From: Pseudomonas poae
Lineage (GTDB): Bacteria > Pseudomonadota > Gammaproteobacteria > Pseudomonadales > Pseudomonadaceae
Direction of reading: 5' to 3'
Length of the DNA: 64,000 nt
Assembly (NCBI GenBank): GCA_004000515.1
Contig: CP034537.1
Location: 5,966,001 to 6,030,000, forward strand
The translations under genes and the position numbers were made by a program. The notes under the pieces are model-generated. The model saw only the letters and a program-made list of their open reading frames with translations. It made no database searches and was not told the origin of the DNA. Positions 1-8,233 of the stretch are shown here, in pieces (position 1 is the first letter of the stretch; every line of letters begins with the position of its first letter).

Positions 1-2
1 TG

Positions 3-464
3 GGCAGCGTGGGCGCACCGGTCCCTGAACAGCACCTCGAATATCGCCTGCTCTTGCCGCTCTTCGACGCCAACCGCTCAGCCTATCGTTGGTCACTGAC
101 GGTTCATCGTCACGGCGATGGCGCGGTCAACCACTACACGGGCGGCGAAGTCCTGGCGCAAGGCGAATTGAGTCCGCCCACCTTGGCCACCGCCGCCAGC
201 CAACGTCAAGTTGCGCTGGTCAGCCCTAAACGTCCGAACAAGCCTGATTACCGGGCCGACAGCGCCCTACCCACGCAGGAAGTACGCACGGTCTCGTTGG
301 CCGACGCTCGTACCCTGCAAATCAAGGACATCAAAGGCGCGATTGCGCTATTGCCCGACACCCGCCGGCACAACATTGAAGCGGCGACCTTGTCGGTGAC
401 CTACTGGCCTGATCGCGATATTCACGATGCCTATGCGGAACTCACCTTGATGGACAGCCTTTAG
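3..464 (+). CDS. 3' end of an uncharacterised protein (runs off the left edge)
   Basis: The reading frame is open to the window edge, so this is probably the C-terminal part of a longer gene; a GTG at 9 is the first possible start inside the window. The visible 150 or so residues contain no transmembrane segment or motif that I recognise. The sequence is rich in polar and beta-prone stretches and ends in LTLMDSL. It lies directly upstream of two DUF6708-like genes and an Rhs remnant on the same strand, so by context (inference) it may be the tail of a T6SS- or Rhs-associated effector or accessory protein. I cannot assign a function from the sequence. Confidence 0.5.
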   Translation, partial: GSVGAPVPEQHLEYRLLLPLFDANRSAYRWSLTVHRHGDGAVNHYTGGEVLAQGELSPPTLATAASQRQVALVSPKRPNKPDYRADSALPTQEVRTVSLADARTLQIKDIKGAIALLPDTRRHNIEAATLSVTYWPDRDIHDAYAELTLMDSL

Positions 465-623
465 ACCACAGCCGATGGCGCATTTGGCATGCCCATTTGC
501 CTGCTTTTCCCATGGCGACCATCGCAAGTCGTCATCAACAGTGTGCCTACCTGTTGGTTGCCTGCTGCCCGCTCGACAAGCCAGAGGTTGCACACAGGTC
601 TCGCCCCTACTGGAACGACTCCA

Positions 624-1427
624 ATGCTATTCACAACACCTTTACTCGATAAACCTGCCCCTGGCTGAAAGCACGATCTGCCGGGGCCAAACGAGCTGCC
701 CTCTATTGAGCCGTACCCTCCCGTTCTTTCGAATCCACCCAATTCTGTTGACGACGTGTATCTCGAATTGGCGCGCGCCACGATGAGAATGCGTGGAGTT
801 GGTCTCTGTATTGCTCCCTTCTTTTTATTACTTTCGATTGTTGCCCTCGCCCTTTTAATCTCGTACATAGTGAAATCGCAAGACCTCCCTCCCTTGATCC
901 CAAGTGCCAGCATTATCACAAGTGTTGTCGTAGGCATTTGGACAGGTGCCTACATCTGGCGAATGGATGTCGAAGCACCACGCGACGAGCCCATCCGCTT
1001 CAACCGCCTACGACGCAAAGTCTACGTCTACCGCTTCCACCGTAACGGCCTCAGACCCTTCAGCCGCACCGCATGGGGCATACGCGCTGAAGTCTATGAC
1101 TGGGATGACCTGCGCGCCGAAGCCTGCAGCGTGTACGGCCCCATGGGCAGCGGCGGCCTCATCGAAACCGTCACCCTCGCCGTAGTGAAACCGGGCACCC
1201 GCCAGGTGATCGATCGCTTTCATTTCGCCCACGAAATCCAGCAAGGCGAAATGTACTGGGCCATGGCCCAACTGTTCATGCAACAAGGCCCGCACGCCCT
1301 GCCCACCTTTCCCCGCCCACCCCGCGACTGGAACAACGAAACCGTGACCTTCAACCTCGCCCGCCGCTTGGCCCCCAAAGTGCGGTGGCCTGCGGAAATA
1401 GACCGGGAGTCACGTACCGCACCCTGA
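624..1427 (+). pseudogene. DUF6708-like membrane protein, copy 1, interrupted by a nonsense codon
   Basis: The first of two tandem paralogues. The frame starts at ATG 624, matching ATG 1495 of the second copy, but codon 15, TGG in copy 2, is TGA here (666-668). Translation could restart at GTG 756 or ATG 783, giving a protein that lacks the first 44-53 residues but keeps two hydrophobic segments (about 800-960) and the soluble C-terminal domain that begins near DEPIRFNRLRRK. The C-terminal domain matches my recollection of DUF6708, a family often found next to T6SS/Rhs effectors, so an immunity-type role is inference. From 981 to about 1391 the DNA is almost identical to 1852-2262, while the membrane segment differs. 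Point mutation and sequencing error are both possible causes of the stop. Confidence 0.7.
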
Positions 1428-1494
1428 ACAGCCTCCATCAATGCGGATCAGCCTCAATACGGCGACCACCCCGAACTGGAAAGAACCATACATC

Positions 1495-2298
1495 ATGATA
1501 TTCACAACACCTTTACTCGATAAACCTGCTCCTGGCTGGAAGCACGATCTGCCGGGGCCAAACGAGTTGCACTCTATCGAGCCATATCCTCCGGTTCTTC
1601 CGAATCCACCCAATTATGTTGACGACGTGTATCTGGAACTGGCGCGCGCCACGATGAGAATGCGTGGAGTTGGCGTGGTGTGTGCCGTATCCATATTTGC
1701 AATGGTCATTTTCTTCGCAACTTTCCAAACTATGGTCCATGCCAGAACTCCAGCACCCTCACCTCTGTTACTTATAACCTTGGAGGTAACCGTAATCGGT
1801 ATTGGCATATGGCTCGCAACCTACTTATGGCGTATAGACGTCGCAGCCCCCCGCGACGAGCCCATCCGCTTCAACCGCCTACGACGCAAAGTCTACGTCT
1901 ACCGCTTCCACCGTAACGGCCTCAGACCCTTCAGCCGCACCGCATGGGGCATACGCGCTGAAGTCTATGACTGGGATGACCTGCGCGCCGAAGCCTGCAG
2001 CGTGTACGGCCCCATGGGCAGCGGCGGCCTCATCGAAACCGTCACCCTCGCCGTAGTGAAACCGGGCACCCACCAGGTGATCGATCGCTTTCATTTCGCC
2101 CACGAAATCCAGCAAGGCGAAATGTACTGGGCCATGGCCCAACTGTTCATGCAACAAGGCCCGCACGCCCTGCCCACCTTTCCCCGCCCACCCCGCGATT
2201 GGAACAACGAAACCGTGACCTTCAACCTCGCCCGCCGCTTGGCACCCAAAGTGCGGTGGCCCGCAAATATTGATCTGGAATCGAAGACAGCACCTTGA
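1495..2298 (+). CDS. DUF6708-like membrane protein, copy 2 (intact)
   Basis: A 267-residue protein. ATG 1495 is chosen because it aligns with the N-terminus of the upstream copy; an in-frame ATG at 1441 would add 18 unrelated residues. Order: a conserved hydrophilic N-terminus (about residues 1-60), two transmembrane helices (about 60-115) separated by a short proline-rich loop, then a cytoplasmic domain starting at DEPIRFNRLRRK. The first and last parts are nearly identical to copy 1, but the membrane part has diverged at constant length, as expected for a recombining or specificity-determining segment. Position next to an Rhs remnant suggests a self-protection (immunity) protein; this is inference. 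The stop codon overlaps the ATG of a third vestigial copy. Confidence 0.75.
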   Translation: MIFTTPLLDKPAPGWKHDLPGPNELHSIEPYPPVLPNPPNYVDDVYLELARATMRMRGVGVVCAVSIFAMVIFFATFQTMVHARTPAPSPLLLITLEVTVIGIGIWLATYLWRIDVAAPRDEPIRFNRLRRKVYVYRFHRNGLRPFSRTAWGIRAEVYDWDDLRAEACSVYGPMGSGGLIETVTLAVVKPGTHQVIDRFHFAHEIQQGEMYWAMAQLFMQQGPHALPTFPRPPRDWNNETVTFNLARRLAPKVRWPANIDLESKTAP

Positions 2299-2352
2299 TG
2301 GCGCTCATCTTTCCTTCCCTCGACAAACCTGCGACTGGAAACGCGACTTGAC
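2298..2352 (+). pseudogene. Vestigial N-terminus of a third DUF6708-like copy
   Basis: ATG 2298 is followed by codons for LIFPSLDKPATG and then, after a small deletion, KRDL. This matches the N-terminal signature of the two upstream copies (FTTPLLDKPAPGWKHDL). Similarity stops after about 18 codons, and sequence leading into the Rhs fragment follows. It shows that the locus once held at least three such genes. Confidence 0.45.
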
Positions 2353-2415
2353 CCAAAAACACTCCGAAAATGGTCTCACCAACTACCGGCCGACCCGACA
2401 GGACCTGGATGGTAG

Positions 2416-2726
2416 CGGACGCATTACGACTACAACCCGTTGGGCGATGTCACCGGCATCCACCATGTCCCCGCGCCGCGTGGCGAGCCCGATCTGGATG
2501 GCAAGGACAGCGCCGAAGTACACACTCCATTGGCGCACCATTTCGAGCGTGCCGCCCTCGGACGCTTGATCCGAAAACGCACCGATGATGGCGTCACCGA
2601 ATATGCCTACGACAACGGCTCGACTAGACCGACGATGCCCAAGGCTAATTCCTCAGTCGGGGGAAGAGATCTATTACGCTGAAGGAGGCCGGGTCAAAGC
2701 CATGAGTACACCTCACGCCTGATAGT
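2416..2726 (+). pseudogene. Rhs/YD-repeat protein fragment
   Basis: From 2416 the frame reads HYDYNPLGDVTGIHH and later LGRLIRKRTDDGVTEYAYD, typical YD-repeat phrases of Rhs proteins; a second short piece in another frame near 2665 reads EEIYYAEGGRVK. There is no start codon with a ribosome site and no shell or toxin domain, so only a frameshifted core fragment remains. Rhs proteins are delivered by T6SS or related machines and carry variable C-terminal toxins. This fragment supports reading the neighbouring DUF6708-like genes as an effector-immunity locus. Confidence 0.7.
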
Positions 2727-2729
2727 CTC

Positions 2730-3280
2730 GAGGAGATGTATATTGATATCGGACAGGCGCGCTCTATCCGAAAACAGCTAAGGCCGCCGTCCGGTTTCTA
2801 TGTACTTGAAAATGTATTTAAAATTCGCAGCTGGAGGGAAATTTCGGTAAATCGTGCAGAAACGAAAAAAGACGCCTAAGCGTCTTTTTCGATGATTTAC
2901 AGAATTTCATGAAACGCTGTAAATCCATATTTGGAGCGGGAAACGAGACTCGCATCTGACGTCCGACCCATTGAAATCTAAGGGGTTTATTTTCTTGCCG
3001 AAGCCGGAAAAGACTCAATGCTGGACTTATTTCTCGGGTGCATCAAGAGCAATTCCAAGACGAGCTACCGACTTCCTTACCCTTTCCTGGAATCGCTAGA
3101 GCGCCACTACCCAAGAGCTTTGTCGCTCCTCGGCGCCCACCGCATGCCAACGGTTTTCCTGGCCCTTGCCCTATCAGAATGGCTTCACATCGTCTGGGTA
3201 TGCCTTGGTAATACGATGGAAATCAGGGAGGCCAGCAATACGAATACGCTCGAAATCCACGAGCAAGCGTCCAGACCATA
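2730..3280. other. Stretch without a recognisable gene
   Basis: Apart from the terminator at 2866-2889 I see no supported gene. An open frame at 3018-3281 (+) encodes 87 residues, but it has no clear ribosome-binding site and no motif I recognise, and it ends just where IS66 transposase homology begins in another frame. I treat the stretch as mobile-element debris. Confidence 0.4.
2866..2889. terminator. Bidirectional intrinsic terminator
   Basis: Perfect 10-bp inverted repeat AAAAAGACGC / GCGTCTTTTT around a CTAA loop. The stem carries A-tract and T-tract on both sides, so it could stop transcription from either direction. It marks the right edge of the Rhs/DUF6708 remnant region. Confidence 0.8.
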
Positions 3281-3388
3281 GCTGATAAACCCATCAGCAG
3301 AGCACTCGATTACAGCCTTAAACGCTGGGCAGCGCTGTCGCGCTACCTCGATGACGGGGCGGTTCCCATTGATAATAATTGGGCGGAG
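3281..3388 (+). pseudogene. tnpC: IS66 transposase (TnpC) fragment, part before the group II intron
   Basis: The frame reads SRALDYSLKRWAALSRYLDD and ends with PIDNNWAE, the conserved C-terminal block of IS66-family transposases. The upstream part of the gene is missing, with a stop at about 3210 in this frame, so this was a truncated element. The last codon, GAG at 3386-3388, is followed at once by the GTGCG 5' end of a group II intron. The transposase resumes in the correct frame at 5734. Confidence 0.85.
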
Positions 3389-3964
3389 GTGCGACACGAA
3401 GTCGCTTAATGAAGTTGTTCCCCTCTGCGGGAACCACCCGTGTCACCGGGTGAATCTAGAAGGCTGAATCAAGAGCGCCTTCGACAATGTAACGAGGCGC
3501 CGCAAGGTGCGGGGTACCAATCGTGAGAGGCGTACCCTTCTGGCAGCCATGGCCGGACAAGTGCTAGATAGTTGGTATGGTGAACACACGTGAATCTGCG
3601 CAACGGTCGTTAAGTTGAACGAGCGGAAATGGCTTACACGCTCGAACCAAAAGGTAATGGAGGTGGGAATTGCGTCTTTCTACTACGCATTCGTGACCCA
3701 CATACCTCCCGGTCGATAGCAGGCACCTAACCCGACGCACTTCAGTAAGCGGAACGTGGAAATCCCGTATCGCTCCCGTCAGGGAAAGCCGTTTGTAAAA
3801 ACTGCCCATGGCGGTGCGGGCGAAGGAACGAGGAAAAAGCGAACGCCATCCTGTAATGGGTTGGATAGAGGTTGAAACATCACTTCACGCTAAAGCGGGC
3901 AGACGTCCTCATGGTCTCTCTTCACACGAGAGTAGGTAGAACCCTTTCAACGGAAGGAGAGCAA

Positions 3965-5638
3965 ATGAACGCAGCAGCATTGGCGTGTGCACCTTCCGGC
4001 ACGTCGTGGGACGGCATCGATTGGATTGCCGTACAACGTCGTGTCAAAGGGCTGCAAGCGCGTATTGTGAAGGCTGTACAAGACGGCAGGCATAACAAGG
4101 CGAGAGCCTTGCAATGGCTACTGACTCACTCGTTTAGCGGCAAAGCTTTAGCCGTGAAACGGGTGTCTGAAAACAAAGGCAAAAATACCCCCGGTGTGGA
4201 CAAGGTCACTTGGAATACGCCTAGGGCCAAGATTGGTGCGATAGAGTCGTTGAAGCGGCGAGGCTACTCGCCGCTTCCGCTTCGGAGAGTCCTCATTCCG
4301 AAGAAAAACGGTAAGACTAGACCTCTCGGAATTCCCGCGATGAAATGCCGGGCCATGCAGGCGCTTCATTTGCTGGCTCTGGAACCGATAGCCGAGACCA
4401 CCGCCGACCCGAACTCTTATGGCTTCAGGCCGGAACGCTCAACTGCGGATGCCGCCGCGCAGTGCTTTGGTGTGCTGTCACGAAAAGCAAACGCGGAGTG
4501 GGTGTTAGAGGGTGACATTCAAGGCTGTTTCGACAATATCAGCCATGACTGGTTGATCGCCAACATTCCCATGGATAAGGCGATTTTGCAGAAATGGCTC
4601 CGGGCTGGTTATGTCTACCAAAAGCAGCTATTCCCCAGCCACGCCGGAACCCCGCAGGGAGGCATCATATCCCCGGTGTTGGCGAACATGACGCTGGATG
4701 GGTTGGAAGCGATGCTGGCGAAGAGATTTCCAAACGCGAAGTGGACAGCCCGAAAAATGCGCGTGGTGCGTTATGCAGATGATTTCATCATCACTGGTTG
4801 TTCGAAAGAATGGCTGGAGAATGAAGTCAGGCCCGCAGTGGTTGAATTTCTGGCGGAGCGCGGTCTCGTGCTCTCTCCGGAAAAAACCAAGATAACGCAC
4901 ATAGGGAACGGGTTCGACTTCCTCGGATGGAACCTGCGCAAGTACAACGGCAAGCTCCTGATCAAGCCGTCCAAGGCGAACATCGGGGCTCTCCTTGCCA
5001 AGCTGCGAGAGTTGATCAAGACCAACAAAACGATACGACAGGCTAACTTGATAGGTTTGCTCAACCCGGTTCTACGGGGCTGGGCGAACTATCACAGTCA
5101 TGTCGTCGCCAAGAAGGTCTTCAACCAGGTGGACAGCGCAGTGTGGGAAATGCTCTGGCGATGGGCGGTACGTCGCCACCCTCGCAAGACACGCCGATGG
5201 GTGAAGGATCGGTATTTCAAAGTACAAGGGGCGCGCCGTTGGGTGTTCTCGTGTACTGAAAAATCCGCCGATGGTCGGAAGCGTCAGTACACGCTAGTAG
5301 ACGCCTCAGACACACCGATTGTGCGACATATTAAGATTAAGGCCGCTGCCAACCCTCACGACCCTACATGGGATGAGTACTTCGAATCCCGCTGGGGCAA
5401 GAGGATGCTCACTTCCGTAAAAGGTCGAGCCAAGCTGTATCGGATATGGGTGCAACAGGGCGGCAGGTGCTGCGCCTGCTTCAAGCCGGTGACCAAAGAC
5501 ACACCGTGGCACAGTCGCCATATTGTGAAGCTAGGTCATGGCGGGACGGACGCAGCCGCTAATCTTGAGATCTACCACCTGCGCTGCCCTAGGGATGTGC
5601 AATTTGTCTATGCCGATGATGTACAACCGGGTGCCTAG
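3965..5638 (+). CDS. ltrA: Group II intron-encoded reverse transcriptase/maturase with HNH domain
   Basis: A 557-residue multifunctional intron protein. ATG 3965 is chosen because AAGGAGA lies just upstream; the frame is open further 5' but has no better site. The reverse transcriptase domain (about residues 90-330) contains the GIPAMKCRAMQ region, the GTPQGGIISP motif and the catalytic YADD near residue 270. The maturase/X region follows, with LRGWANYHSH. A C-terminal HNH-type endonuclease has a CCACF cysteine pair and a later H-x2-C. The protein normally binds its own intron RNA, assists splicing, and copies the intron into DNA targets (target-primed reverse transcription). All catalytic motifs are present and the frame is intact, so the element may be active. 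Confidence 0.93.
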   Translation: MNAAALACAPSGTSWDGIDWIAVQRRVKGLQARIVKAVQDGRHNKARALQWLLTHSFSGKALAVKRVSENKGKNTPGVDKVTWNTPRAKIGAIESLKRRGYSPLPLRRVLIPKKNGKTRPLGIPAMKCRAMQALHLLALEPIAETTADPNSYGFRPERSTADAAAQCFGVLSRKANAEWVLEGDIQGCFDNISHDWLIANIPMDKAILQKWLRAGYVYQKQLFPSHAGTPQGGIISPVLANMTLDGLEAMLAKRFPNAKWTARKMRVVRYADDFIITGCSKEWLENEVRPAVVEFLAERGLVLSPEKTKITHIGNGFDFLGWNLRKYNGKLLIKPSKANIGALLAKLRELIKTNKTIRQANLIGLLNPVLRGWANYHSHVVAKKVFNQVDSAVWEMLWRWAVRRHPRKTRRWVKDRYFKVQGARRWVFSCTEKSADGRKRQYTLVDASDTPIVRHIKIKAAANPHDPTWDEYFESRWGKRMLTSVKGRAKLYRIWVQQGGRCCACFKPVTKDTPWHSRHIVKLGHGGTDAAANLEIYHLRCPRDVQFVYADDVQPGA

Positions 5639-5658
5639 GGGTGCCTTAGCAGAGGCTT

Positions 5659-5692
5659 GAGCCGTGTGCTGGGAAACTCGCATGCACGGTTC
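5659..5692 (+). ncRNA. Group II intron domain V
   Basis: A 34-nt hairpin starting GAGCCGTGTGCT and ending GCATGCACGGTTC, the expected length and shape of domain V, the catalytic metal-binding core of group II introns. It lies 20 nt after the maturase stop and about 40 nt before the intron 3' end, as expected. Confidence 0.9.
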
Positions 5693-5733
5693 TTAGGGGG
5701 TTGGACGCGGGCAACCGCGTCTGACTACCCGAC

Positions 5734-5951
5734 AACCAGATCCGGCCATGGGCTCTTGGGCGCAAGAACTGGCTCTTCGCCGGGTCGCTACGCAGCGGAA
5801 AACGGGCTGCGGCGATCATGAGCTTGTCCAGTCAGCGCGGCTGAATGGCCATGATCCGTACGCCTATCTAAAGGATGTTCTCATGCGCCTGCCGACGCAG
5901 CGCGCGAGTGAGATTAACAAGCTGCTGCCGCACATGTGGGAGCCTGTTTAA
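5734..5951 (+). pseudogene. tnpC: IS66 transposase (TnpC) C-terminal part, after the intron, frameshifted
   Basis: Begins NQIRPWALGRKNWLFAGS in the frame set by the upstream fragment, then continues as VQSARLNGHDPYAYLKDVLM and LPTQRASEINKLLPHMW in a frame one base away. A single base is missing near 5822 (the AGCTTGTCC stretch). Together with 3281-3388 this is the end of an IS66-family DDE transposase. Because the N-terminal two thirds are absent, the element cannot encode a working transposase even after intron splicing. Confidence 0.85.
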
Positions 5952-5976
5952 TCGCGCAGGGTGTCTGTCCTGGCAT

Positions 5977-6939
5977 CTACATTTTGCGCCACACCAAAGC
6001 AGGAATTGCTCGGATGTAAATTAGTTCGCTGACCAACTCAATCAGCGTTTGAGTAATGACTGCTGCCGCAGCGAGCCCTCTGATTTCCTCGGGCAAGGCC
6101 AATGCCAATGGCAGAACCACTAATGAGTTTCGTGTCGAGCTGCTGAAAGCGACTGATCTTGCCGTGCTGGCCGGTAACTTAAACGCCCGAGCCACCAGCG
6201 CACCTACCACCGGTGCTAAGAACATGAAGCCAATGTAGGCGGGAATAACAGGCAGCAGCTTGTCCATGTCTCTGACCACCGTTGAAATCTGAGAGCCGAT
6301 CACTACGACCAATACAGCCGCCATAGCCGGTACAGGCATCCAGGCCCATGCGTTGTTCCAGCTTTCAACGATGCGTGATCTCTTTGCCCCGGCAGCTGTT
6401 GCTACCGCTAAGACCAAAGGCAAAGCGATCAGCATCACAAAGGCCTCAACAAATGGGCCTATAGAAATGACCACTGCTGAGTCGTTACCCAGCATGAAGG
6501 TCAGGTACACCGGCAGCAGCACAAGCTGCATCAAAAGAAGCAATGGGGTGGCCGCCAGAGTGAGTTTGGAGTCGCCTTTACCGATGTGGGTAAAAACCAC
6601 CACATAGTCGATACAAGGCGTCAGCAAGACCAACAGGGCACCCACCAAAATCGCCGGGTGATTGGTTATCCCCATCGTCAATGCCCAAACCAGCAAGGGG
6701 ATGGCCACGAAGTTGGCTGTGAGCAGCGCCGCCATGAAACGCTTATTTGCGAGGCCATTACGGAGATCCAAGAACGGGATCTGTAGAAACATGGCGTACA
6801 TCAGCACTGCGATGGTGGGTGTCACCGTCGACCCTAATGCTTCAGACGCATTGGGGGCGAGCAGGCCTCCGAGGGCCGCGACAATGACCGCAATGAAGTA
6901 AATGGGAATCTGGTTCGTCTCTAGCTGTTCTCTGTCCAC
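5977..6939 (-). CDS. Arsenite-type permease of the ACR3/bile acid:sodium symporter superfamily
   Basis: A 320-residue inner-membrane protein with about ten hydrophobic helices. The segment TPCIDYVVVFTHIGKGD is characteristic of the ACR3-like arsenic-resistance branch of the BART superfamily, whose members export arsenite with a conserved cysteine in this helix. Translation starts at GTG 6939, preceded by GAAGGG. The gene is divergent from a metal-sensing MerR regulator, and its promoter overlaps a MerR operator with the 19-bp spacer typical of that family, so expression is probably induced by a metal or metalloid. The substrate is inference: the divergent regulator resembles thiol-metal sensors rather than ArsR, so other oxyanions or metals are possible. 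Confidence 0.8.
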   Translation of the reverse strand: MDREQLETNQIPIYFIAVIVAALGGLLAPNASEALGSTVTPTIAVLMYAMFLQIPFLDLRNGLANKRFMAALLTANFVAIPLLVWALTMGITNHPAILVGALLVLLTPCIDYVVVFTHIGKGDSKLTLAATPLLLLMQLVLLPVYLTFMLGNDSAVVISIGPFVEAFVMLIALPLVLAVATAAGAKRSRIVESWNNAWAWMPVPAMAAVLVVVIGSQISTVVRDMDKLLPVIPAYIGFMFLAPVVGALVARAFKLPASTARSVAFSSSTRNSLVVLPLALALPEEIRGLAAAAVITQTLIELVSELIYIRAIPALVWRKM

Positions 6940-6978
6940 AAAATGCCCTTCAAGCGCGTGAAATTATTTTCTGAAGAC

Positions 6979-7009
6979 AGATTAATATCTGTAGCTACTA
7001 CAGGTTCAA
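6979..7009 (-). promoter_or_regulatory. MerR-type promoter/operator of the permease gene
   Basis: On the minus strand TTGAAC (-35, 7009-7004) is separated by 19 bp from TAATCT (-10, 6984-6979). The spacer contains the perfect inverted repeat CTGTAG-CTA-CTACAG (6989-7003). An overlong 19-bp spacer with a central dyad is the hallmark of MerR-family promoters, in which the metal-bound regulator untwists the DNA to realign the -35 and -10. Confidence 0.88.
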
Positions 7010-7030
7010 GAAAATGCTTGGAGAGTTTGC

Positions 7031-7465
7031 ATGTCAGGAATCGGGGCGCTGTCGAAATCAACGGGTTGCCACATTGAAACGATTCGCTACTACGAGAAAA
7101 TAGGCCTTCTACCTCCCGCCCTGCGGTCGGCTGGGCGGCATCGAATCTATACTGAAAAGCATCGATCAAGACTCGTCTTCATCCGGCAGAATCGTGAATT
7201 GGGTTTCCCGCTCGAAGATATCCGAGAACTCATCGCGCTCGCAGCAGATGCTGATCGTCCGTGCGCTGACGCGCTTTCGGTGGTCAAAAAGCACCTAGCG
7301 GAAGTAGAGTCGAAGGTAGCAAAGCTTCAGCAAATCCGGGTAGAGCTGCTCTCAATGGCAGGTATGTGTGAGTCAACATGCCTAGGTTCAAACACTCCAA
7401 ACTGCACGATTGTTGAGTCACTTTTTGAACCTGCTGCTGGGGTTCGCTCTGGTTGCTGCTCCTAG
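7031..7465 (+). CDS. MerR-family metal-responsive transcriptional regulator
   Basis: 144 residues. An N-terminal MerR winged-helix domain (about 4-72, with ETIRYYEKIGLL and HRIYT) is followed by a dimerisation helix and a cysteine-bearing tail. Cysteines at about 78, 113, 117 and 125 closely match the positions of metal ligands in MerR/ZntR-type sensors, and a further Cys pair lies at the C-terminus (SGCCS). It is divergent from the permease, with the operator between them, and is likely both autoregulator and activator. The spacing fits a thiol-binding metal or metalloid sensor; the actual inducer cannot be read from the sequence. Confidence 0.88.
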   Translation: MSGIGALSKSTGCHIETIRYYEKIGLLPPALRSAGRHRIYTEKHRSRLVFIRQNRELGFPLEDIRELIALAADADRPCADALSVVKKHLAEVESKVAKLQQIRVELLSMAGMCESTCLGSNTPNCTIVESLFEPAAGVRSGCCS

Positions 7466-7913
7466 ACGAGTCAAGAGCATAGGGGGAGCAAGCTGCCATC
7501 GAAACCGAATAGCGCGATAGCCTCGACAGGGTGTTTCGAGCGTCTGTCTACACCAAACGGGCTGGTACAAGATGTGTTCGGCAGACGCTTACTATCGCTC
7601 TGCCAATATCAGAGTTTGACCCTGGCTGGGTGCACTTGATTGGCTCCTTTTGGCCGATTTCTGCCTGACTCTGTTGAATCCATGCAGTCTGCTGCTGGGG
7701 TCAAAGTCTTGGCGAAGTCCTCCCACTTCTGAAGTATTGGCTCAATATTTTTAAGGATAAAGTTAGCCAGGCGCATCGATCAGTCCTTGTCACGGTGGTG
7801 GGGTGGAATGAACGGGAGCGCGCTGCATTGGAAAGTATCGCGGTATATAAGGCTGATGTGGTTGTAGTCAGTGCCTGAAGCAGGAGCAAAGACATAACGC
7901 CTGGTGCACCAAT
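7466..7913. other. Intergenic stretch with gene debris
   Basis: I see no intact gene. On the plus strand 7783-7878 reads VLVTVVGWNERERAALESIA then VYKADVVVVSA and a stop, which looks like the C-terminus of a lost protein with no start or upstream domain. A short motif TGGCCGATTTCTGCCTG at 7651-7667 recurs as TGGCCGATTTTCTGCCTG at 8770-8787. Confidence 0.4.
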
Positions 7914-8153
7914 TTAATTCTTAGGCAAGGTTAGCTGATAAAAGCGCGCCTCTAACGCACTTCTGAGCACAACGCCGACGTTTTCAATGTCCGGCGATGG
8001 GACGCCCTCATCAGTTTCAAGCCTCCATAAAAACGACAAGACTTCACCTTGAAGCCCAAGGACCTGGCGACGGGCGTCTGCGTCGGTAATCTTGGACAAT
8101 AAGGCAACCATCTCCAGCTTTACAGGGAGTACATCGCAAATTGAACCGTTCAT
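7914..8153 (-). CDS. Hypothetical protein, 79 aa
   Basis: A small soluble protein (MNGSICDVLPVKLEMVALLS at the N-terminus), predicted mostly helical, with no motif I know. A weak ribosome site (GATGGATAA) precedes ATG 8153. It is isolated between debris and a broken regulator gene. The balanced amino-acid composition and clean start support a real gene, but only moderately. Confidence 0.5.
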   Translation of the reverse strand: MNGSICDVLPVKLEMVALLSKITDADARRQVLGLQGEVLSFLWRLETDEGVPSPDIENVGVVLRSALEARFYQLTLPKN

Positions 8154-8233
8154 GAGTTATCCATCACGCTCATCGGCTTGAGACGATGAAACGACGACTG
8201 TACGCTCATTTGTACAGGTAATACCCTCATTTT

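Larger units (their letters stand above)
3389..5733 (+). mobile_element. Group II intron (retroelement) inserted in an IS66 transposase gene
   Basis: A complete-looking 2,345-bp group II intron. The 5' end is GTGCG, as in most bacterial group II introns, and the 3' end is AC, fitting the AY rule. It contains an RT-maturase ORF in the usual domain IV position, a 34-nt domain V just downstream (5659-5692) and a domain VI-like hairpin (about 5700-5725). The boundaries are fixed by the host gene: removing 3389-5733 joins DNNWAE to NQIRPW with no change of frame. The intron could therefore splice itself out of the transposase mRNA. Confidence 0.92.

Noticed and set aside
3018..3281. 87-codon plus-strand frame just before the IS66 fragment
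   Set aside because: No recognisable domain or ribosome site; it overlaps the beginning of IS66 homology in a different frame, so it is more likely debris than a gene.
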